Shown here in pieces: positions 18,241 to 30,486 of a DNA stretch of 64,000 nt. This DNA is from Shinella sp. SUS2 (GTDB taxonomy: Bacteria; Pseudomonadota; Alphaproteobacteria; Rhizobiales; Rhizobiaceae). The stretch's first letter is position 1. The number at the start of each line of letters is the position of its first letter. A program made the translations under genes and the position numbers. The notes under the pieces are model-generated. The model was not told where the DNA came from, did not search any database, and worked only from the letters and a program-made list of their open reading frames with translations. The stretch covers positions 248,001-312,000 of the forward strand of contig NZ_KQ410723.1 in the NCBI RefSeq assembly GCF_001262505.1, given 5' to 3'.

Positions 18241-19821
18241 TCAGGCCTTTGTGACGTGGTATTCCTTGATGGCAACCATCTTGATTGCCGGATACCGCTC
18301 TGCCTCATAGCGCAGCGAGAAGGCATCCTGCGCCAGGAAGACCGGGTCGCCGTCAAGATCGCGGGCGATATCGCCGCGGCGCTGGGTGACGAACTTGTCC
18401 AGCTCCGCTGCGCTGTCCGAGGAAATCCAGCGGCAGACGGAAAAGCGTGACATTTCGAAGGAGACCGGCAGGCCATATTCCGCCGAAAGCCGCTCCTTCA
18501 ACACGTCGAGCTGCAGCGCACCGACGACGCCGACGATGGCGGGCGAGCCGTCTTCCGGCGAGAAGAGCTGCACGACGCCCTCCTCCGCCATCTGCTGGAG
18601 CGCCTCCTTCAGCTTCTTGGCCTTCATCGCGTCTTCCAGCCGCACGCGGCGCAGGATTTCCGGCGCGAAGTTCGGCACGCCTTCGAAGACCAGCGCCTCG
18701 CCTTCCGTCAGCGTGTCGCCGATGCGCAGCGTGCCATGGTTGGGAATCCCCACCACGTCGCCGGCATAGGCCGTATCGGCCAGCTGGCGCTGCGAGGCGA
18801 AGAAGAACTGCGGGGCGGAAAGGCCGATCGTCTTGCCCGTGCGGGCAAGGCGCACCTTCATGCCACGCTCCAGCATGCCGGAGCAGACGCGGGCAAAGGC
18901 GATGCGGTCGCGATGGTTCGGGTCCATATTCGCCTGGATCTTGAAGACGAAGGCCGTCATCTTGTCTTCCGAGGCGTGGACCTTGCGCACATCCGCCACC
19001 TGATCGCGCGGCGGCGGCGCGAAGGCGCCGAGTGCGTTGATGAGGTCGCGCACACCGAAATTCCGCAGCGCCGAGCCGAAGAAGACCGGCGTCATGTGGC
19101 CTTCGAGGAAGGCCTCCTGGTCGTAGGGCCGGCAGGCCTCGCGGGCGAGCTCAAGCTCTTCGGTGAAGGCGGCCCGCTCGTTTTCCGGCAGGTTCTTCGC
19201 CACGACGGCCGGGTCGTCGATCTTCGTCGGCTGCACCTGCGTGTCCGAGCCGCGGAAGGTGCGCTCGGCCAGGTGATAGGAGCCGCAGAAGGTCTTCGAG
19301 CGGCCGACCGGCCAGGTGATGGGCGCGGTGTCGAGCGCCAGCTTCTCTTCCACCTCATCGAGGATTTCGAAGGGGTCGCGGCTCTCGCGGTCCATCTTGT
19401 TGACGAAGGTGATGATCGGGATGTCGCGCAGGCGGCAGACCTCGAACAGCTTCAGCGTGCGCGGCTCGATGCCCTTGGCGGCGTCGATGACCATGACCGC
19501 CGCATCCACCGCCGTCAGCGTGCGGTAGGTGTCGTCGGCGAAGTCCTCGTGACCGGGCGTATCGAGAATGTTGAAGACGTTGCCGTCATATTCGAAGGTC
19601 ATCACCGAGGTGACGACGGAGATGCCGCGTTCACGCTCGATCTTCATCCAGTCCGAACGGGTCTGGATGCGGTCCTTCTTCGCCTTCACTTCGCCGGCGA
19701 GCTGGATGGCACCGCCGAAAAGCAGGAGCTTTTCCGTGAGGGTGGTCTTACCGGCATCCGGGTGCGCGATGATCGCAAAGGTGCGGCGGCGGGAGACCGC
19801 CTCTGCAAGGGTTTCGGCCAT
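18241..19821 (-). CDS. prfC: Peptide chain release factor 3
   Basis: This 526-residue translational GTPase recycles RF1/RF2 from the ribosome. The G1 motif [13 protein letters not shown], switch segment [12 protein letters not shown]3 [16 protein letters not shown] and G4 NKMD are intact. The C-terminal RF3-specific domains follow ([21 protein letters not shown]). The start at 19821 ([21 protein letters not shown]) matches family N-termini. It is divergent from dut with a gap of about 90 bp. Confidence 0.96.
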   Translation of the reverse strand: MAETLAEAVSRRRTFAIIAHPDAGKTTLTEKLLLFGGAIQLAGEVKAKKDRIQTRSDWMKIERERGISVVTSVMTFEYDGNVFNILDTPGHEDFADDTYRTLTAVDAAVMVIDAAKGIEPRTLKLFEVCRLRDIPIITFVNKMDRESRDPFEILDEVEEKLALDTAPITWPVGRSKTFCGSYHLAERTFRGSDTQVQPTKIDDPAVVAKNLPENERAAFTEELELAREACRPYDQEAFLEGHMTPVFFGSALRNFGVRDLINALGAFAPPPRDQVADVRKVHASEDKMTAFVFKIQANMDPNHRDRIAFARVCSGMLERGMKVRLARTGKTIGLSAPQFFFASQRQLADTAYAGDVVGIPNHGTLRIGDTLTEGEALVFEGVPNFAPEILRRVRLEDAMKAKKLKEALQQMAEEGVVQLFSPEDGSPAIVGVVGALQLDVLKERLSAEYGLPVSFEMSRFSVCRWISSDSAAELDKFVTQRRGDIARDLDGDPVFLAQDAFSLRYEAERYPAIKMVAIKEYHVTKA

Positions 19822-19914
19822 TTTCTGCAATATCCTGTGAGTTGCCGCGGTCTTTACAGGCTCCGCCGGGAAGATGCAATTGACGGGGTGGGACTGCGGC
19901 CGGCTTATGGGCGG

Positions 19915-20388
19915 ATGAACGCACACGCCTCCACCCAGCCCATGCTCAGCCTTCTCCGCCTGCCGCATGGCGCGGGCATAGAACTTCCCGCCTACGAGAC
20001 CGGCGGCGCCGCCGGCATGGACCTGCGTGCCGCCGTGGCAGAAGATCAATCGCTGACACTGCTGCCCGGCAAGCGCACCCTGGTGCCGACCGGCTTCGTC
20101 TTCGAAATCCCGTCCGGTTACGAGGGGCAAGTCCGCCCCCGCTCCGGCCTTGCCTTCAAGAACGGCGTCACCTGCCTCAACACGCCCGGCACCATCGACA
20201 GCGACTATCGCGGCGAGGTGAAGGTGCTGCTCGTCAATCTCGGCGAAGAACCATTCGTCATCGAACGCGGCATGCGCATCGCGCAGATGGTGATCGCCCC
20301 GGTCACGCAGGTCGCCGTGCGCGAGGCGGAGACGGCGAGCGAGACGACACGCGGAGCCGGCGGTTTCGGCTCCACTGGCGTACGCTAG
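19915..20388 (+). CDS. dut: Deoxyuridine 5'-triphosphate nucleotidohydrolase (dUTPase)
   Basis: The trimeric dUTPase hydrolyses dUTP to dUMP, limiting uracil in DNA and feeding thymidylate synthesis. All five motifs are seen in 157 residues: [19 protein letters not shown], the [14 protein letters not shown] motif, RIAQMV, and the C-terminal P-loop-like [10 protein letters not shown]. The ATG at 19915 gives an N-terminus slightly longer than E. coli; an in-frame ATG at 19942 is an alternative. The GNAT gene follows 4 bp later. Confidence 0.96.
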   Translation: MNAHASTQPMLSLLRLPHGAGIELPAYETGGAAGMDLRAAVAEDQSLTLLPGKRTLVPTGFVFEIPSGYEGQVRPRSGLAFKNGVTCLNTPGTIDSDYRGEVKVLLVNLGEEPFVIERGMRIAQMVIAPVTQVAVREAETASETTRGAGGFGSTGVR

Positions 20389-20392
20389 GTCG

Positions 20393-21280
20393 ATGCCCCA
20401 CCGCGAAGACCTTTCCTTCCGTTCGGACTATTTCGGCGACAGCGCCGCCTGGCGGGCGCTCGCCGGTCTGCTTGAGGATGTCTTCGACATCGACGTGACG
20501 GTCATAGACCGGCTCGGCGGACCGGACCCGACCAGTATCCCCTTTGCCTGGTTCGACGGCGAAGGCCGCTGCATCGCAAATATCAGCGCCTTTTCCCTGC
20601 CGCTTGTCGTCAACGGCACCTTCGTGCGCGCCGCGGGCCTGCAATCGGGCGCCGTGCGGCCGGAATACCGTGGAAAGGGACTCTACCGCGACGTCATGGA
20701 AGCGGCGCTACGGCACTGCGATGCGGAAGGGTTCGAGGCCGTCGTGCTTCTGACCGATACGCCGGATCTCTACCGCCGCCATGGCTTTCGCGCGCTGGCG
20801 CAGCATCGTTTCGAAGGACCGGCGCCGACAGGCGGCCGGGCCGGGCCGCTTCGACGGCTCGATATCGGCAGCGAGGCCGATGTCACGCTGCTCGGCCGCC
20901 TGCTTGAGGGACGCCGACCGGTATCCGATCACTTTGCGCCGCTGCGGCAGAAGGAGATGTTCCTCTTCAATGCCGCGCTGATGCCGGACCTCAGGCTCGA
21001 CCTGATGGAAGAGACCAATACCGCGATCGCCTGGCAGATGAGCGAGGATGGCGGCGTCGATCTCCTCGATGTCGTCGGCGCGCGCATTCCGAGCCTTGCG
21101 GACATCCTGGCGAGCCTGCACACCGCACCTGCCCGTGTCACCGTGCACTTTGCACCCGATCATCTGGGCTGGGCGGGCGCGGGTCTACCGGACGAAAACG
21201 ACATGGTGCTCATGCTGCGCGGGTCGGGTGGGCTTTCGCCGGAGCAACCTTTCGCGCTGCCGCCGATGGCCGAGTTCTGA
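20393..21280 (+). CDS. GNAT family N-acetyltransferase
   Basis: This 295-residue protein has an N-terminal GNAT fold with the acetyl-CoA loop visible as SGAVRPEYRGKGLYRDVMEAAL near residue 85 and a typical LYRRHGFRAL segment. The C-terminal half (from about residue 150) is not a second obvious GNAT motif and may form the sterol-carrier-like tail seen in Eis-type acetyltransferases. The substrate is unknown. It is probably expressed with dut. Confidence 0.85.
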   Translation: MPHREDLSFRSDYFGDSAAWRALAGLLEDVFDIDVTVIDRLGGPDPTSIPFAWFDGEGRCIANISAFSLPLVVNGTFVRAAGLQSGAVRPEYRGKGLYRDVMEAALRHCDAEGFEAVVLLTDTPDLYRRHGFRALAQHRFEGPAPTGGRAGPLRRLDIGSEADVTLLGRLLEGRRPVSDHFAPLRQKEMFLFNAALMPDLRLDLMEETNTAIAWQMSEDGGVDLLDVVGARIPSLADILASLHTAPARVTVHFAPDHLGWAGAGLPDENDMVLMLRGSGGLSPEQPFALPPMAEF

Positions 21281-21913
21281 TCAGCGGCGCGCATCCATCG
21301 CCATGCGCAGCGCAAACCCCGCGAGCACGGTGCCCATGAGCCAGCGCTGCACCAGCATCCAGCGCGGACGAGCCGTGAAAAGGGCAGCAACGGAGCCGGC
21401 GGAAACAGCGATCAGTGCATTGACGCTGATGCTGATGGCGACCTGCGTGCCGCCGAGGACCAGTGCCTGCAGGAAGACATCGCCCTTCGCCGGGTCGATG
21501 AACTGCGGCAGCAGCGAGAGATAGAGCACCGCGACCTTCGGGTTCAGCAGGTTTGTCAAAAGGCCCATGAGAAAAAGCTTGCGGTTGCTGTCTCGCGGCA
21601 GCGCCTTCACCTCGAAGGCGGAGCGCCCGCCGGGACGTAGCACTTGCCAGGCAAGCCAGGCCAGATAGAGCGCGCCGGCAAACCGCAGCGCATCATAGGC
21701 ATAGGGCACCGCCATCAGAAGCGCGGTGATGCCAAGGGCTGCGGAGATGAGGTAGAACACGAAACCGAGCGCCACGCCGCCAAGCGAGACAAGACCGGCT
21801 GCCGGCCCCTGACAGATCGAGCGGGAGATGAGATAGATCATGTTCGGGCCCGGTGTCAGCACCATGCCGAGCGCGATGAGGGCAAAGGCGACAAGGCTGG
21901 TGACGTCGGGCAT
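21281..21913 (-). CDS. LysE family translocator
   Basis: A 210-residue membrane protein with about six hydrophobic spans. The LysE family signature TPGPNMIYLISRS is near residue 20 and NLLNPKVAVLYLSLLPQF is in the middle. The ATG at 21913 is preceded by GGAGG and gives the standard N-terminus MPDVTSLVAFALIALGMVL. It converges on the GNAT gene with no gap and is divergent from another LysE-type gene. Substrate unknown. Confidence 0.9.
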   Translation of the reverse strand: MPDVTSLVAFALIALGMVLTPGPNMIYLISRSICQGPAAGLVSLGGVALGFVFYLISAALGITALLMAVPYAYDALRFAGALYLAWLAWQVLRPGGRSAFEVKALPRDSNRKLFLMGLLTNLLNPKVAVLYLSLLPQFIDPAKGDVFLQALVLGGTQVAISISVNALIAVSAGSVAALFTARPRWMLVQRWLMGTVLAGFALRMAMDARR

Positions 21914-22044
21914 CCACGATCCTCCATGGCGGGAACAAGACATATCGCGCGTTTCCAGCCCGCCGCAAGTGCCCATCTCCCCAGACGCCATGGAGGCGTG
22001 AAAGGTGTGCAGCGCAGTTTTCCAAAGCCCGGTTTTCCGTTCCG

Positions 22045-22093
22045 TCTAGAGCGCTACAAAACCGCTTCGCTCCTGGGCTGGAAGTGCGCTAGA
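22045..22093. repeat. Degenerate rhizobial palindrome upstream of a LysE gene
   Basis: TCTAGAGCGCTACAAAACCG begins an imperfect inverted repeat that closes with GCGCTAGA. It shares the CAAAACCGCT core with the elements at 11876-11960 and 61586-61620 and ends 27 bp before the start of the downstream gene, inside its leader. Confidence 0.5.
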
Positions 22094-22119
22094 AGAACAG
22101 GATCCTTCGGAGTTCCGTC

Positions 22120-22737
22120 ATGACCGTCGCCGTCCTGCTTGCTTATTGTGGCGCCTTGTTCATCGCTGCCATCATTCCCGGTCCCGGCATCACGGCGATC
22201 GTCGCGCGGGCGCTCGGCTCGGGGTTCCGGCCCACTTTCTTCATGGGGCTCGGCCTCATCCTCGGCGACATGATCTATCTGACGGCGGTCATCCTGGGCC
22301 TTGCCTTCATCGCCCAGACCTTCACCACGACCTTCATGCTGATCAAGATCGCAGGCGCGCTCTATCTCGGCTATATCGCCTGGAAGCTCTGGACGAGCGG
22401 CCTCATCCCGCAGGATATCGAGGCGCGGACCTCGAGCAGCATGACGATGTCGTTCCTCTCGGGTCTCTTCGTGACGCTCGGCAACCCGAAGACCATGCTC
22501 TTCTATGTCGCGCTGGTGCCGACGCTGATCGATCTCGAGGCGATCGGCCTCGAAGACTACGGCATGCTGCTTGCCGCGACCTTCGTGGTGCTGCTCGTCG
22601 TGCTGGTGCCCTATATCGCCCTTGCCTCGCGCGCGAGGCTTCTCCTGAAGCAGCCGAAGGCGCTGCAGCGGATGAACCGGGTCGCCGCCGGCATTCTCGC
22701 CGGGACCGCCGCTTACATCGCGACCCGCGCGGCGTGA
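22120..22737 (+). CDS. LysE family translocator
   Basis: This 205-residue inner-membrane exporter has the family motif [17 protein letters not shown] near residue 19, GDMIYL, and [18 protein letters not shown] in the middle. It is the third LysE/RhtB-type protein within about 6 kb, but it is not closely similar to the other two over the motifs read, so recent duplication is unlikely. It lies 130 bp upstream of cysK on the same strand, which makes a thiol or amino-acid export role conceivable but unproven. Confidence 0.9.
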   Translation: MTVAVLLAYCGALFIAAIIPGPGITAIVARALGSGFRPTFFMGLGLILGDMIYLTAVILGLAFIAQTFTTTFMLIKIAGALYLGYIAWKLWTSGLIPQDIEARTSSSMTMSFLSGLFVTLGNPKTMLFYVALVPTLIDLEAIGLEDYGMLLAATFVVLLVVLVPYIALASRARLLLKQPKALQRMNRVAAGILAGTAAYIATRAA

Positions 22738-22867
22738 AGGTTCATCCGATTTTGCGCCGGCAGGAAACGGATTATTCCGCTTTCGGCACTTTTGTCGCGA
22801 AATCCGGACTCGTCTCCGGCACCATTCGCTCCTATCTTCTGCGGAACGAGAACCGAGGGAGCACCCG

Positions 22868-23836
<969 letters not shown>

Positions 23837-23897
23837 GGCTCCCGGCCCGTCGCGCCATGCGCAAGGCGGGCCGCCACCATTTCCCGGCGGGCACTTC

Positions 23898-24296
23898 ATG
23901 CTCCACCATCTCTCCCTCGGCGTTCGCGACATTCTCCGCGCAGCCGCGTTCTACGACGCGGCCCTGGCGCCGCTCGGCTACGGGCGGGTGTGGTCGGATA
24001 TCCGCCCCGGCGAACCGGATCAGGCCGTCGGCTACGGGCCGCCGGGCAGTGGCGACAAGCTCTGCCTGAAGGACCGCGGCATGGTCACCGCCCCGCCGGG
24101 ACCGGGCTTTCACGTCGCTTTCGCCGCACCGAGCCGCAGCGCGGTGGACGCCTTCCATCAGGCCGCCCTTGCCGCCGGCGGACGCGACAACGGCCCGCCC
24201 GGCCTTCGGCTCCACTACGGTCCGGCCTACTATGCGGCCTTCGTGATCGATCCCGACGGGCACGCTATCGAAGCCGTCTTCAAAGACCCGGTTTGA
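23898..24296 (+). CDS. VOC (glyoxalase/bleomycin-resistance fold) family protein
   Basis: This 132-residue protein has one vicinal-oxygen-chelate domain: MLHHLSLGVRDILRAAAFYDAALAPLGY at the start and YYAAFVIDPDGHAIEAVFK at the end. The N-terminal His and the C-terminal Glu that usually bind the metal are present. Members range from glyoxalases to dioxygenases, and the substrate here is not predictable. The ATG at 23898 has only a GGCGGG-like ribosome site. Confidence 0.85.
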   Translation: MLHHLSLGVRDILRAAAFYDAALAPLGYGRVWSDIRPGEPDQAVGYGPPGSGDKLCLKDRGMVTAPPGPGFHVAFAAPSRSAVDAFHQAALAAGGRDNGPPGLRLHYGPAYYAAFVIDPDGHAIEAVFKDPV

Positions 24297-24700
24297 GCCT
24301 CTATCGGCAGGCGCACCGTTCGCCCGCCACCGATCAACCTGGCACGATCCTCTCCACATCAAGGACCGCTCGGGTCGCGACACAATCCTCGGCCCCCAAG
24401 GCGGGAGGCACTTGATCAGCAACGGCGCGACGAATGGCACCGACGACCGGGAGGTCTACGCGTCCGTCAGAACAATCCCGATGAAATCAGGCTCACCGGA
24501 GTGGCTGCATAACTTGTTCTCAACACCAGCCGGCACCGAAGCGATTTCGCTTCGGCTGGAGGGGTTTTGGTTTTACGGTGCACCCACATCGCTGGAGCAT
24601 TTCCGGTAAATCCGTGTTCACCGGAAATGCTCTATCTCCTTGTTTCTTCCGCATTGCCCGGCGCCGAAACGATCCCGCTTCGGTTGGAAATGCTCCAGGA
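24297..24700. repeat. Cluster of rhizobial intergenic palindromes (about 400 bp without a gene)
   Basis: No convincing gene is seen here. The right half is a mosaic of palindromes: CCGAAGCG-ATTT-CGCTTCGG (24536-24555), a perfect 12 bp stem GAGCATTTCCGG / CCGGAAATGCTC (24595-24632), and a third element with CCGCTTCGG and GGAAATGCTCC (24664-24698). The last repeats the terminal sequence of the second. These are RIME-like dispersed elements of Rhizobiaceae. The left half (24297-24500) shows no recognisable signal. The block lies between two convergent genes (VOC, comM-like). Confidence 0.75.
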
Positions 24701-26233
24701 TCACGCCGCCGCGGAAAGCCGTTCGCTCGCAATGCGGTAGGAGATTGCCTCCGCAAGGTGAATACGCCCGACGATGGGCGTTTCGTCGAGATCGGCGAGC
24801 GTGCGGGCGACTTTGAGGATGCGGTGATAGCCGCGGGCGGAAAAATGCATCTTTTCCGCGGCATCGCGCAAAAGCTGGAGGCCACCGGGATCGGGCTCCG
24901 CCACCTTTTCGACGAGCGCGGTCGAAGCACGCGCATTGCTGGTGACGGAGGCCATACCGAGCCGGGCAAAACGATCGACCTGCAGGGCGCGGGCACGGGC
25001 AACGCGGCGGGCGACGGTCTCGCTGGCCTCGGCAGCCATGGGGCGGATGAGGTCCGTCGCCGAAACGGCCGGCACGTCGATGCGGATGTCGATACGGTCC
25101 ATCAGCGGACCGGAAATGCGGGCCTGATAGTCGCTCATGCAGCGCGGACCGCGGGCGCAGCTGCGGCCGGGTTCACCCGCCATGCCACAGCGGCAGGGGT
25201 TCATCGCCGCGACGAGCTGCATGGCGGCAGGGTAGCTCACCCGATGGTTTGCCCGGGCAATGATGCACTCCCCCGTTTCAAGCGGCTGGCGCAGGGCATC
25301 GAGCGCCTGCGGCGAAAATTCCGGCAGTTCGTCGAGGAAGAGCACACCATTATGGGCGAGCGACACCTCGCCGGGCCTTGCCCGCGATCCGCCGCCGACC
25401 AGCGCGGCCATGGTGGCGGAATGGTGCGGTGCACGAAAGGGCCGACGATCCGACAGCCGACCGCCGGAAAGCTGGCCGGCGATGGAATGGATCATCGAGA
25501 CCTCCAGCAGCTCGCGCGGCGAGAGCGGCGGCAGGATGGCGGCAAGGCGCGCGGCGAGCATGGATTTTCCCGAGCCCGGCGGGCCGACCATCAAGAGGTT
25601 ATGGTTTCCCGCCGCCGCGACCTCCAGCGCCCGCTTGGCACTCTCCTGCCCACGGATATCGGCAAGATCCGGCAGGCCCGCCGCTGCCGTACGGATGGCG
25701 GGCGCCGGCCGGGACAGGACCTGCGTGCCCTTGAAATGGTTGGCGAGTGCAATGAGGCTGCGCGGCGCCAGGATGTCGAGATCGCCGCCGGCCCAGGCGG
25801 CTTCCGCGCCGTTTTCCGCGGGGCAGATCAATCCCTTGCCGAGCGCATTCGCCCCCATGGCCGCCGGCAGCGCCCCGGCGACCGCGGCGATCGTGCCATC
25901 GAGGTTCAGCTCGCCGATGACGACGTAGTCCTCCAGCGCATCCCCCGGCACGGCACCGAGCGCCATCATGAGGCCGAGCGCGATGGAAAGGTCGTAGTGG
26001 CTGCCTTCCTTCGGCAGATCCGCCGGAGCGAGATTGACCGTCACGCGCTTCGGCGGCAACGAGAGGCCCGACGCGTGCAGGGCGGCCTGCACCCGCTCGC
26101 GGCTTTCGGCAACCGCCTTGTCCGGCAGGCCGACGATCTGCATGCCCACCTTGCCGGGTGCGACCATGACCTGCACATCGACGGGCACACCCTCGATGCC
26201 CTGAAATGCAATCGTACCGACCCGCGCCACCAT
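24701..26233 (-). CDS. YifB/ComM family Mg-chelatase-like AAA+ ATPase
   Basis: This 510-residue protein has an N-terminal Lon-protease-like S5 domain (VDVQVMVAPGKVGMQIVGLPDKAVAESRERV), an AAA+ core with Walker A GPPGSGKSMLAARLA and Walker B GVLFLDELPEF, and a C-terminal Cys-containing Mg-chelatase-like segment (NPCRCG...CARGPRC). ComM homologues act as branch-migration helicases for integrating single-stranded DNA during natural transformation and are also found in non-competent bacteria. It is downstream of gshB, same strand. The residues needed for ATP hydrolysis are intact. Confidence 0.93.
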   Translation of the reverse strand: MVARVGTIAFQGIEGVPVDVQVMVAPGKVGMQIVGLPDKAVAESRERVQAALHASGLSLPPKRVTVNLAPADLPKEGSHYDLSIALGLMMALGAVPGDALEDYVVIGELNLDGTIAAVAGALPAAMGANALGKGLICPAENGAEAAWAGGDLDILAPRSLIALANHFKGTQVLSRPAPAIRTAAAGLPDLADIRGQESAKRALEVAAAGNHNLLMVGPPGSGKSMLAARLAAILPPLSPRELLEVSMIHSIAGQLSGGRLSDRRPFRAPHHSATMAALVGGGSRARPGEVSLAHNGVLFLDELPEFSPQALDALRQPLETGECIIARANHRVSYPAAMQLVAAMNPCRCGMAGEPGRSCARGPRCMSDYQARISGPLMDRIDIRIDVPAVSATDLIRPMAAEASETVARRVARARALQVDRFARLGMASVTSNARASTALVEKVAEPDPGGLQLLRDAAEKMHFSARGYHRILKVARTLADLDETPIVGRIHLAEAISYRIASERLSAAA

Positions 26234-26421
26234 GATTGCCCCCGCCCGCTCCCGCCGCGCCGCGCTTCATTTCGCGCAAGGCACCGCGACACGTTTTCGC
26301 CGAAAACGATTGCCGCAACCCCTTCTGGTTGCAGGCGCAAATCTGGCATGGAATCCGGAATGAAACAAGAACAATTATAGAACTTGTGAGGGAATTTTCC
26401 GCGCACCGGTTGTACTCGGTT

Positions 26422-26479
26422 GCAAGGACGGAACGAAGGCGGGACGTTCGCGAACGGAACGCCCCGCAACGGTCCTTGC
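26422..26479 (-). terminator. Long hairpin downstream of gshB
   Basis: GCAAGGAC (26422-26429) pairs with GTCCTTGC (26472-26479), with a further GC-rich inner stem (around GACGTTCGCGAACG). It lies just past the gshB stop. There is no T-run, so this is a transcript-end or RNA-stabilising hairpin rather than a classical terminator. Confidence 0.4.
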
Positions 26480-26496
26480 CGCGGGTGGCAAGCGGC

Positions 26497-27441
26497 TCAG
26501 CGCTTGCTCTCGATGGCGTCCCAAAGCAGGGAGGAGATGTCTGCGCCGCCGAACTTCCGCACCTCCCGGATGCCTGTCGGAGAGGTCACGTTGATCTCTG
26601 TCATATAGTCGCCGATGACGTCGATGCCGACGAAGAGGAAGCCGCGCTCGCGCAGCGCCGGGCCGATCCGGGCGCAGATCTCCTTTTCGCGCGCCGTCAG
26701 CTCCGTCGGCTCCGGCCGGCCGCCGGCATGCATGTTGGAGCGGGCGTCGTGTTCGGCAGGCACGCGGTTGATGGCTCCGACCGGCTCGCCATCGACGAGC
26801 AGGATGCGCTTGTCGCCCTTGCGTACGTCCGGCAGGTACTGCTGGGCGATGAAGGGTTCGCGGAACATCTGGCCGAACATCTCGAGCAGCGAGGAGAGAT
26901 TGCGGTCGTCCTTGGTAGAATGGAAGACGCCGGCGCCGCCATTGCCATAGAGCGGCTTCAGGATCATGTCGCCCATCTCTTCACGGAAACGGCGGATTTC
27001 GGCGGGATCGCGGGTGATGAGCGTTGCCGGCATGAGGTCGGCGAATTCGGTAACGAAGATCTTTTCCGGCGAGTTGCGCACCCAGGCCGGGTCGTTGACG
27101 ACCAGCGTCTTCGGGTGGATGCGCTCCAGGAGATGCGTCGAGGTGATGTAGGACATGTCGAAGGGCGGGTCCTGGCGCAGCAGCACCACATCCATCGTCG
27201 AGAGGTCGATGCGCTCGGGGTCACCGAGCGTATAGTGGTCGCCCTTGACGTCGCGCAATTCCATCGGCTCGGCGGTGGCGTAGACCTTGCCGTCGCGCAG
27301 GCTCAGCCGGTCTGGCGTATAGTGAAAAAGCCTGTAGCCGCGGTTCTGCGCCTCGAGGCTCATGGCGAACGTGGAATCGCCGGCGATGTTGATGGTCGAC
27401 ACATGGTCCATCTGGACCGCGACGTTCTTGATCTTTGCCAT
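26497..27441 (-). CDS. gshB: Glutathione synthetase
   Basis: This ATP-grasp enzyme joins gamma-glutamylcysteine and glycine to give glutathione. In its 314 residues the prokaryotic GshB motifs are clear: [21 protein letters not shown] at the start, [46 protein letters not shown] and [12 protein letters not shown] at the end. The ATG at 27441 has GAGGGG upstream. rsmI and yraN, its usual upstream neighbours in rhizobia as I recall, are found about 5.5 kb away, beyond the ugp operon. Confidence 0.96.
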   Translation of the reverse strand: MAKIKNVAVQMDHVSTINIAGDSTFAMSLEAQNRGYRLFHYTPDRLSLRDGKVYATAEPMELRDVKGDHYTLGDPERIDLSTMDVVLLRQDPPFDMSYITSTHLLERIHPKTLVVNDPAWVRNSPEKIFVTEFADLMPATLITRDPAEIRRFREEMGDMILKPLYGNGGAGVFHSTKDDRNLSSLLEMFGQMFREPFIAQQYLPDVRKGDKRILLVDGEPVGAINRVPAEHDARSNMHAGGRPEPTELTAREKEICARIGPALRERGFLFVGIDVIGDYMTEINVTSPTGIREVRKFGGADISSLLWDAIESKR

Positions 27442-27513
27442 GGAAAGTCCCCTCAGGAATGCCCGACACATTTAGGGTGCGGGCGGCGCGATGGCAACGG
27501 GCCTCGCACGGGG

Positions 27514-28502
27514 TCAGGCGAAGCCATCGATTTGGCAGGTGATGAGGTCGTGGTCGGAAAGCGGGCGTCCGGAGGGGCAGAGCGAGGAGACGATCTGCGT
27601 CTGCGAGACGGCGAGGCCGCGTGCAAGAAACCAGTCGAGCTTCATCGCCCGCTCGGGCCAGCGCGTGATGAGGCTCGGGCGTGTCGTCACCCCGTCCAGC
27701 GGGCCGCCATGGCGAATGAAGCCCCGTTCGGCCGCACGGGCAAAAAGCCCCTCGGCCTCGAAATCGCCGTCGGCGTGGTTGCCCGTGTTGAGGTCGCCGC
27801 CGATGAGGACGGGATGGCCCGGGAAAGCGGCGTCGAGCGCGTCGATCAGGCCGATCATCTGGCGCTCGCGATAGGCGGCCGTCGTAGCGCTTTCGAAATG
27901 CGTGGAGGCAAGGACGAGTGGGCCGGCCTCCGTGTTGACGACAGCGCCGATCGCCATGCGCTCACCAAGACGCGGCTGGTCGACCTCGCCCATGAACCAC
28001 AGGCGTTCTCCTTCCAGCCGCAGCAGGAAAGGCTGGTGCAGCGGCACGGTGGCCATGAGGCCGTTGCCGTGCAGACCGCGGCGATTGAACGGATCCTTGC
28101 AGAATTCCAGCTCCGTGTCGGAGCCGAGGCCGAGTTCGATGAATTCGACGCCGTAGAGATAGGCCATGCCGAGATCGCCGGCGACCTCGGCCGTGGTGTG
28201 ACGCTGGCGCGTGCGGGCCATGCCATCGTCCATTTCGGAGAGCAGCACGATCTCGGCACCGGTCGCGCCGAGATGCTCGGCGCTTTCGAGCGGAAAGAGG
28301 CAACGCTCGAGGTTCCACGCGGCGACGGTGAAGGGAAAGGGCAACGGTTCGGCGCGCTCGGCACGGCCGCCTTTCTCCACGGCGTTCATGCAGGCAAGCT
28401 CCGCCATCCGGGCATCGTGCGCCGGAATGGACTTTTCGAGATCGGCTATCGCCGCACGCTCCGCCGGAGTGGGAGCGGTCAACCTGTCGACGACCGTGCG
28501 GA

Positions 28503-28506
<4 letters not shown>
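27514..28506 (-). CDS. Endonuclease/exonuclease/phosphatase (EEP) family hydrolase in the ugp operon
   Basis: This 330-residue metal-dependent phosphodiesterase/phosphatase fold shows the EEP motifs AAWNLER near residue 61, the metal-binding LLSEMDDG near 90, GGDLNTGNH near 240 and the terminal SDHDLITC. No signal peptide is seen, so it acts in the cytoplasm. Its ATG overlaps the ugpC stop by 4 bp (ATGA), which indicates translational coupling. In E. coli the gene at this place is ugpQ, a glycerophosphodiester phosphodiesterase of a different fold. I infer this protein processes the phosphodiesters or phosphate esters imported by the Ugp system, but that is untested. Confidence 0.85.
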
Positions 28507-29618
<1,112 letters not shown>

Positions 29619-29630
29619 GGGACGACCCTC

Positions 29631-30473
29631 CTATTTGTCGCTTTCGGTAAGGCCCTTGATGAACCACCGCTGGAAGATCAGCACGATCATGACCGGCGGC
29701 AGCATGGCGAGGATCGCCAGCGCAAAGGCCTCGTTGTAATCGGGAATGTTGGAGCCGACCCAGACGAGCAGGATCTGCTTGATGCCACGCACCAGCGTGA
29801 AGAAGCGCTCGTCCGTGGTCATCAGCGTCGGCCAGAGATACTGGTTCCAGCCATAGACGAACATGATGATGAAGATGGCGGCGATCATGGTGCGCGAGAG
29901 CGGCACGAGCACGTCGATGAAGAATTTTATCGGCCCCGCTCCGTCGATGCGCGCGGCCTCCAGCAGTTCCTCCGGCACGGACTTGAAGAACTGGCGGAAG
30001 AAGAAGGTGCCGGTGGCCGATGCCAGGAGCGGCACGATGAGACCGGTATAGGTGTTGGTGAGCGAGAGCTTGTTCATCACCTCGTAGGAGGGGACGATGC
30101 GCACTTCGAGCGGCAGCAGCAGCGTCGTGAAGATCATCCAGAAGAACAGCGTGCCGAGCCTGAAGCGGAAATAGACGATGGCATAGGCGGCGAGCATGGA
30201 CAGAATGATCTTGCCCGCGGCGAAACCGACACCAAGGATCAGCGAATTCCAGATCATGCGCGCACCGGTGATCTCGCCGGTAAAGCCGCCTTCGCGCGTC
30301 AAAACGGTGTTGTAGGTCTCGGTGAAATTGCCGCCCCAGGTGATGGAGAGGCCGTTCCTGTGGATGTCGGCGGCATCGTGCGTCGAGGTCATGAAGGCGA
30401 CCACCACGGGCGCGACCATGACGAAGACGCCGAGCATGAGGATGAGATGATCGAACAGACGGGTACGGTTCAT
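29631..30473 (-). CDS. ugpE: Glycerol-3-phosphate ABC transporter permease UgpE
   Basis: A 280-residue inner-membrane permease with six predicted spans and the cytoplasmic EAA loop (EELLEAARIDGAGPIKFFIDVLVPLSR) that docks on the ATPase. The N-terminal segment with F-M-T-S-T-H-D and the large periplasmic loop match UgpE. It follows ugpA by 13 bp and precedes ugpC by 12 bp. Confidence 0.93.
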   Translation of the reverse strand: MNRTRLFDHLILMLGVFVMVAPVVVAFMTSTHDAADIHRNGLSITWGGNFTETYNTVLTREGGFTGEITGARMIWNSLILGVGFAAGKIILSMLAAYAIVYFRFRLGTLFFWMIFTTLLLPLEVRIVPSYEVMNKLSLTNTYTGLIVPLLASATGTFFFRQFFKSVPEELLEAARIDGAGPIKFFIDVLVPLSRTMIAAIFIIMFVYGWNQYLWPTLMTTDERFFTLVRGIKQILLVWVGSNIPDYNEAFALAILAMLPPVMIVLIFQRWFIKGLTESDK

Positions 30474-30486
30474 GGCGGGCGGCCTC

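Noticed and set aside
24412..24609. A 65-codon plus-strand frame between the VOC and comM-like genes
   Set aside because: It lies across repeat palindromes, has no homology I recognise and no ribosome site.
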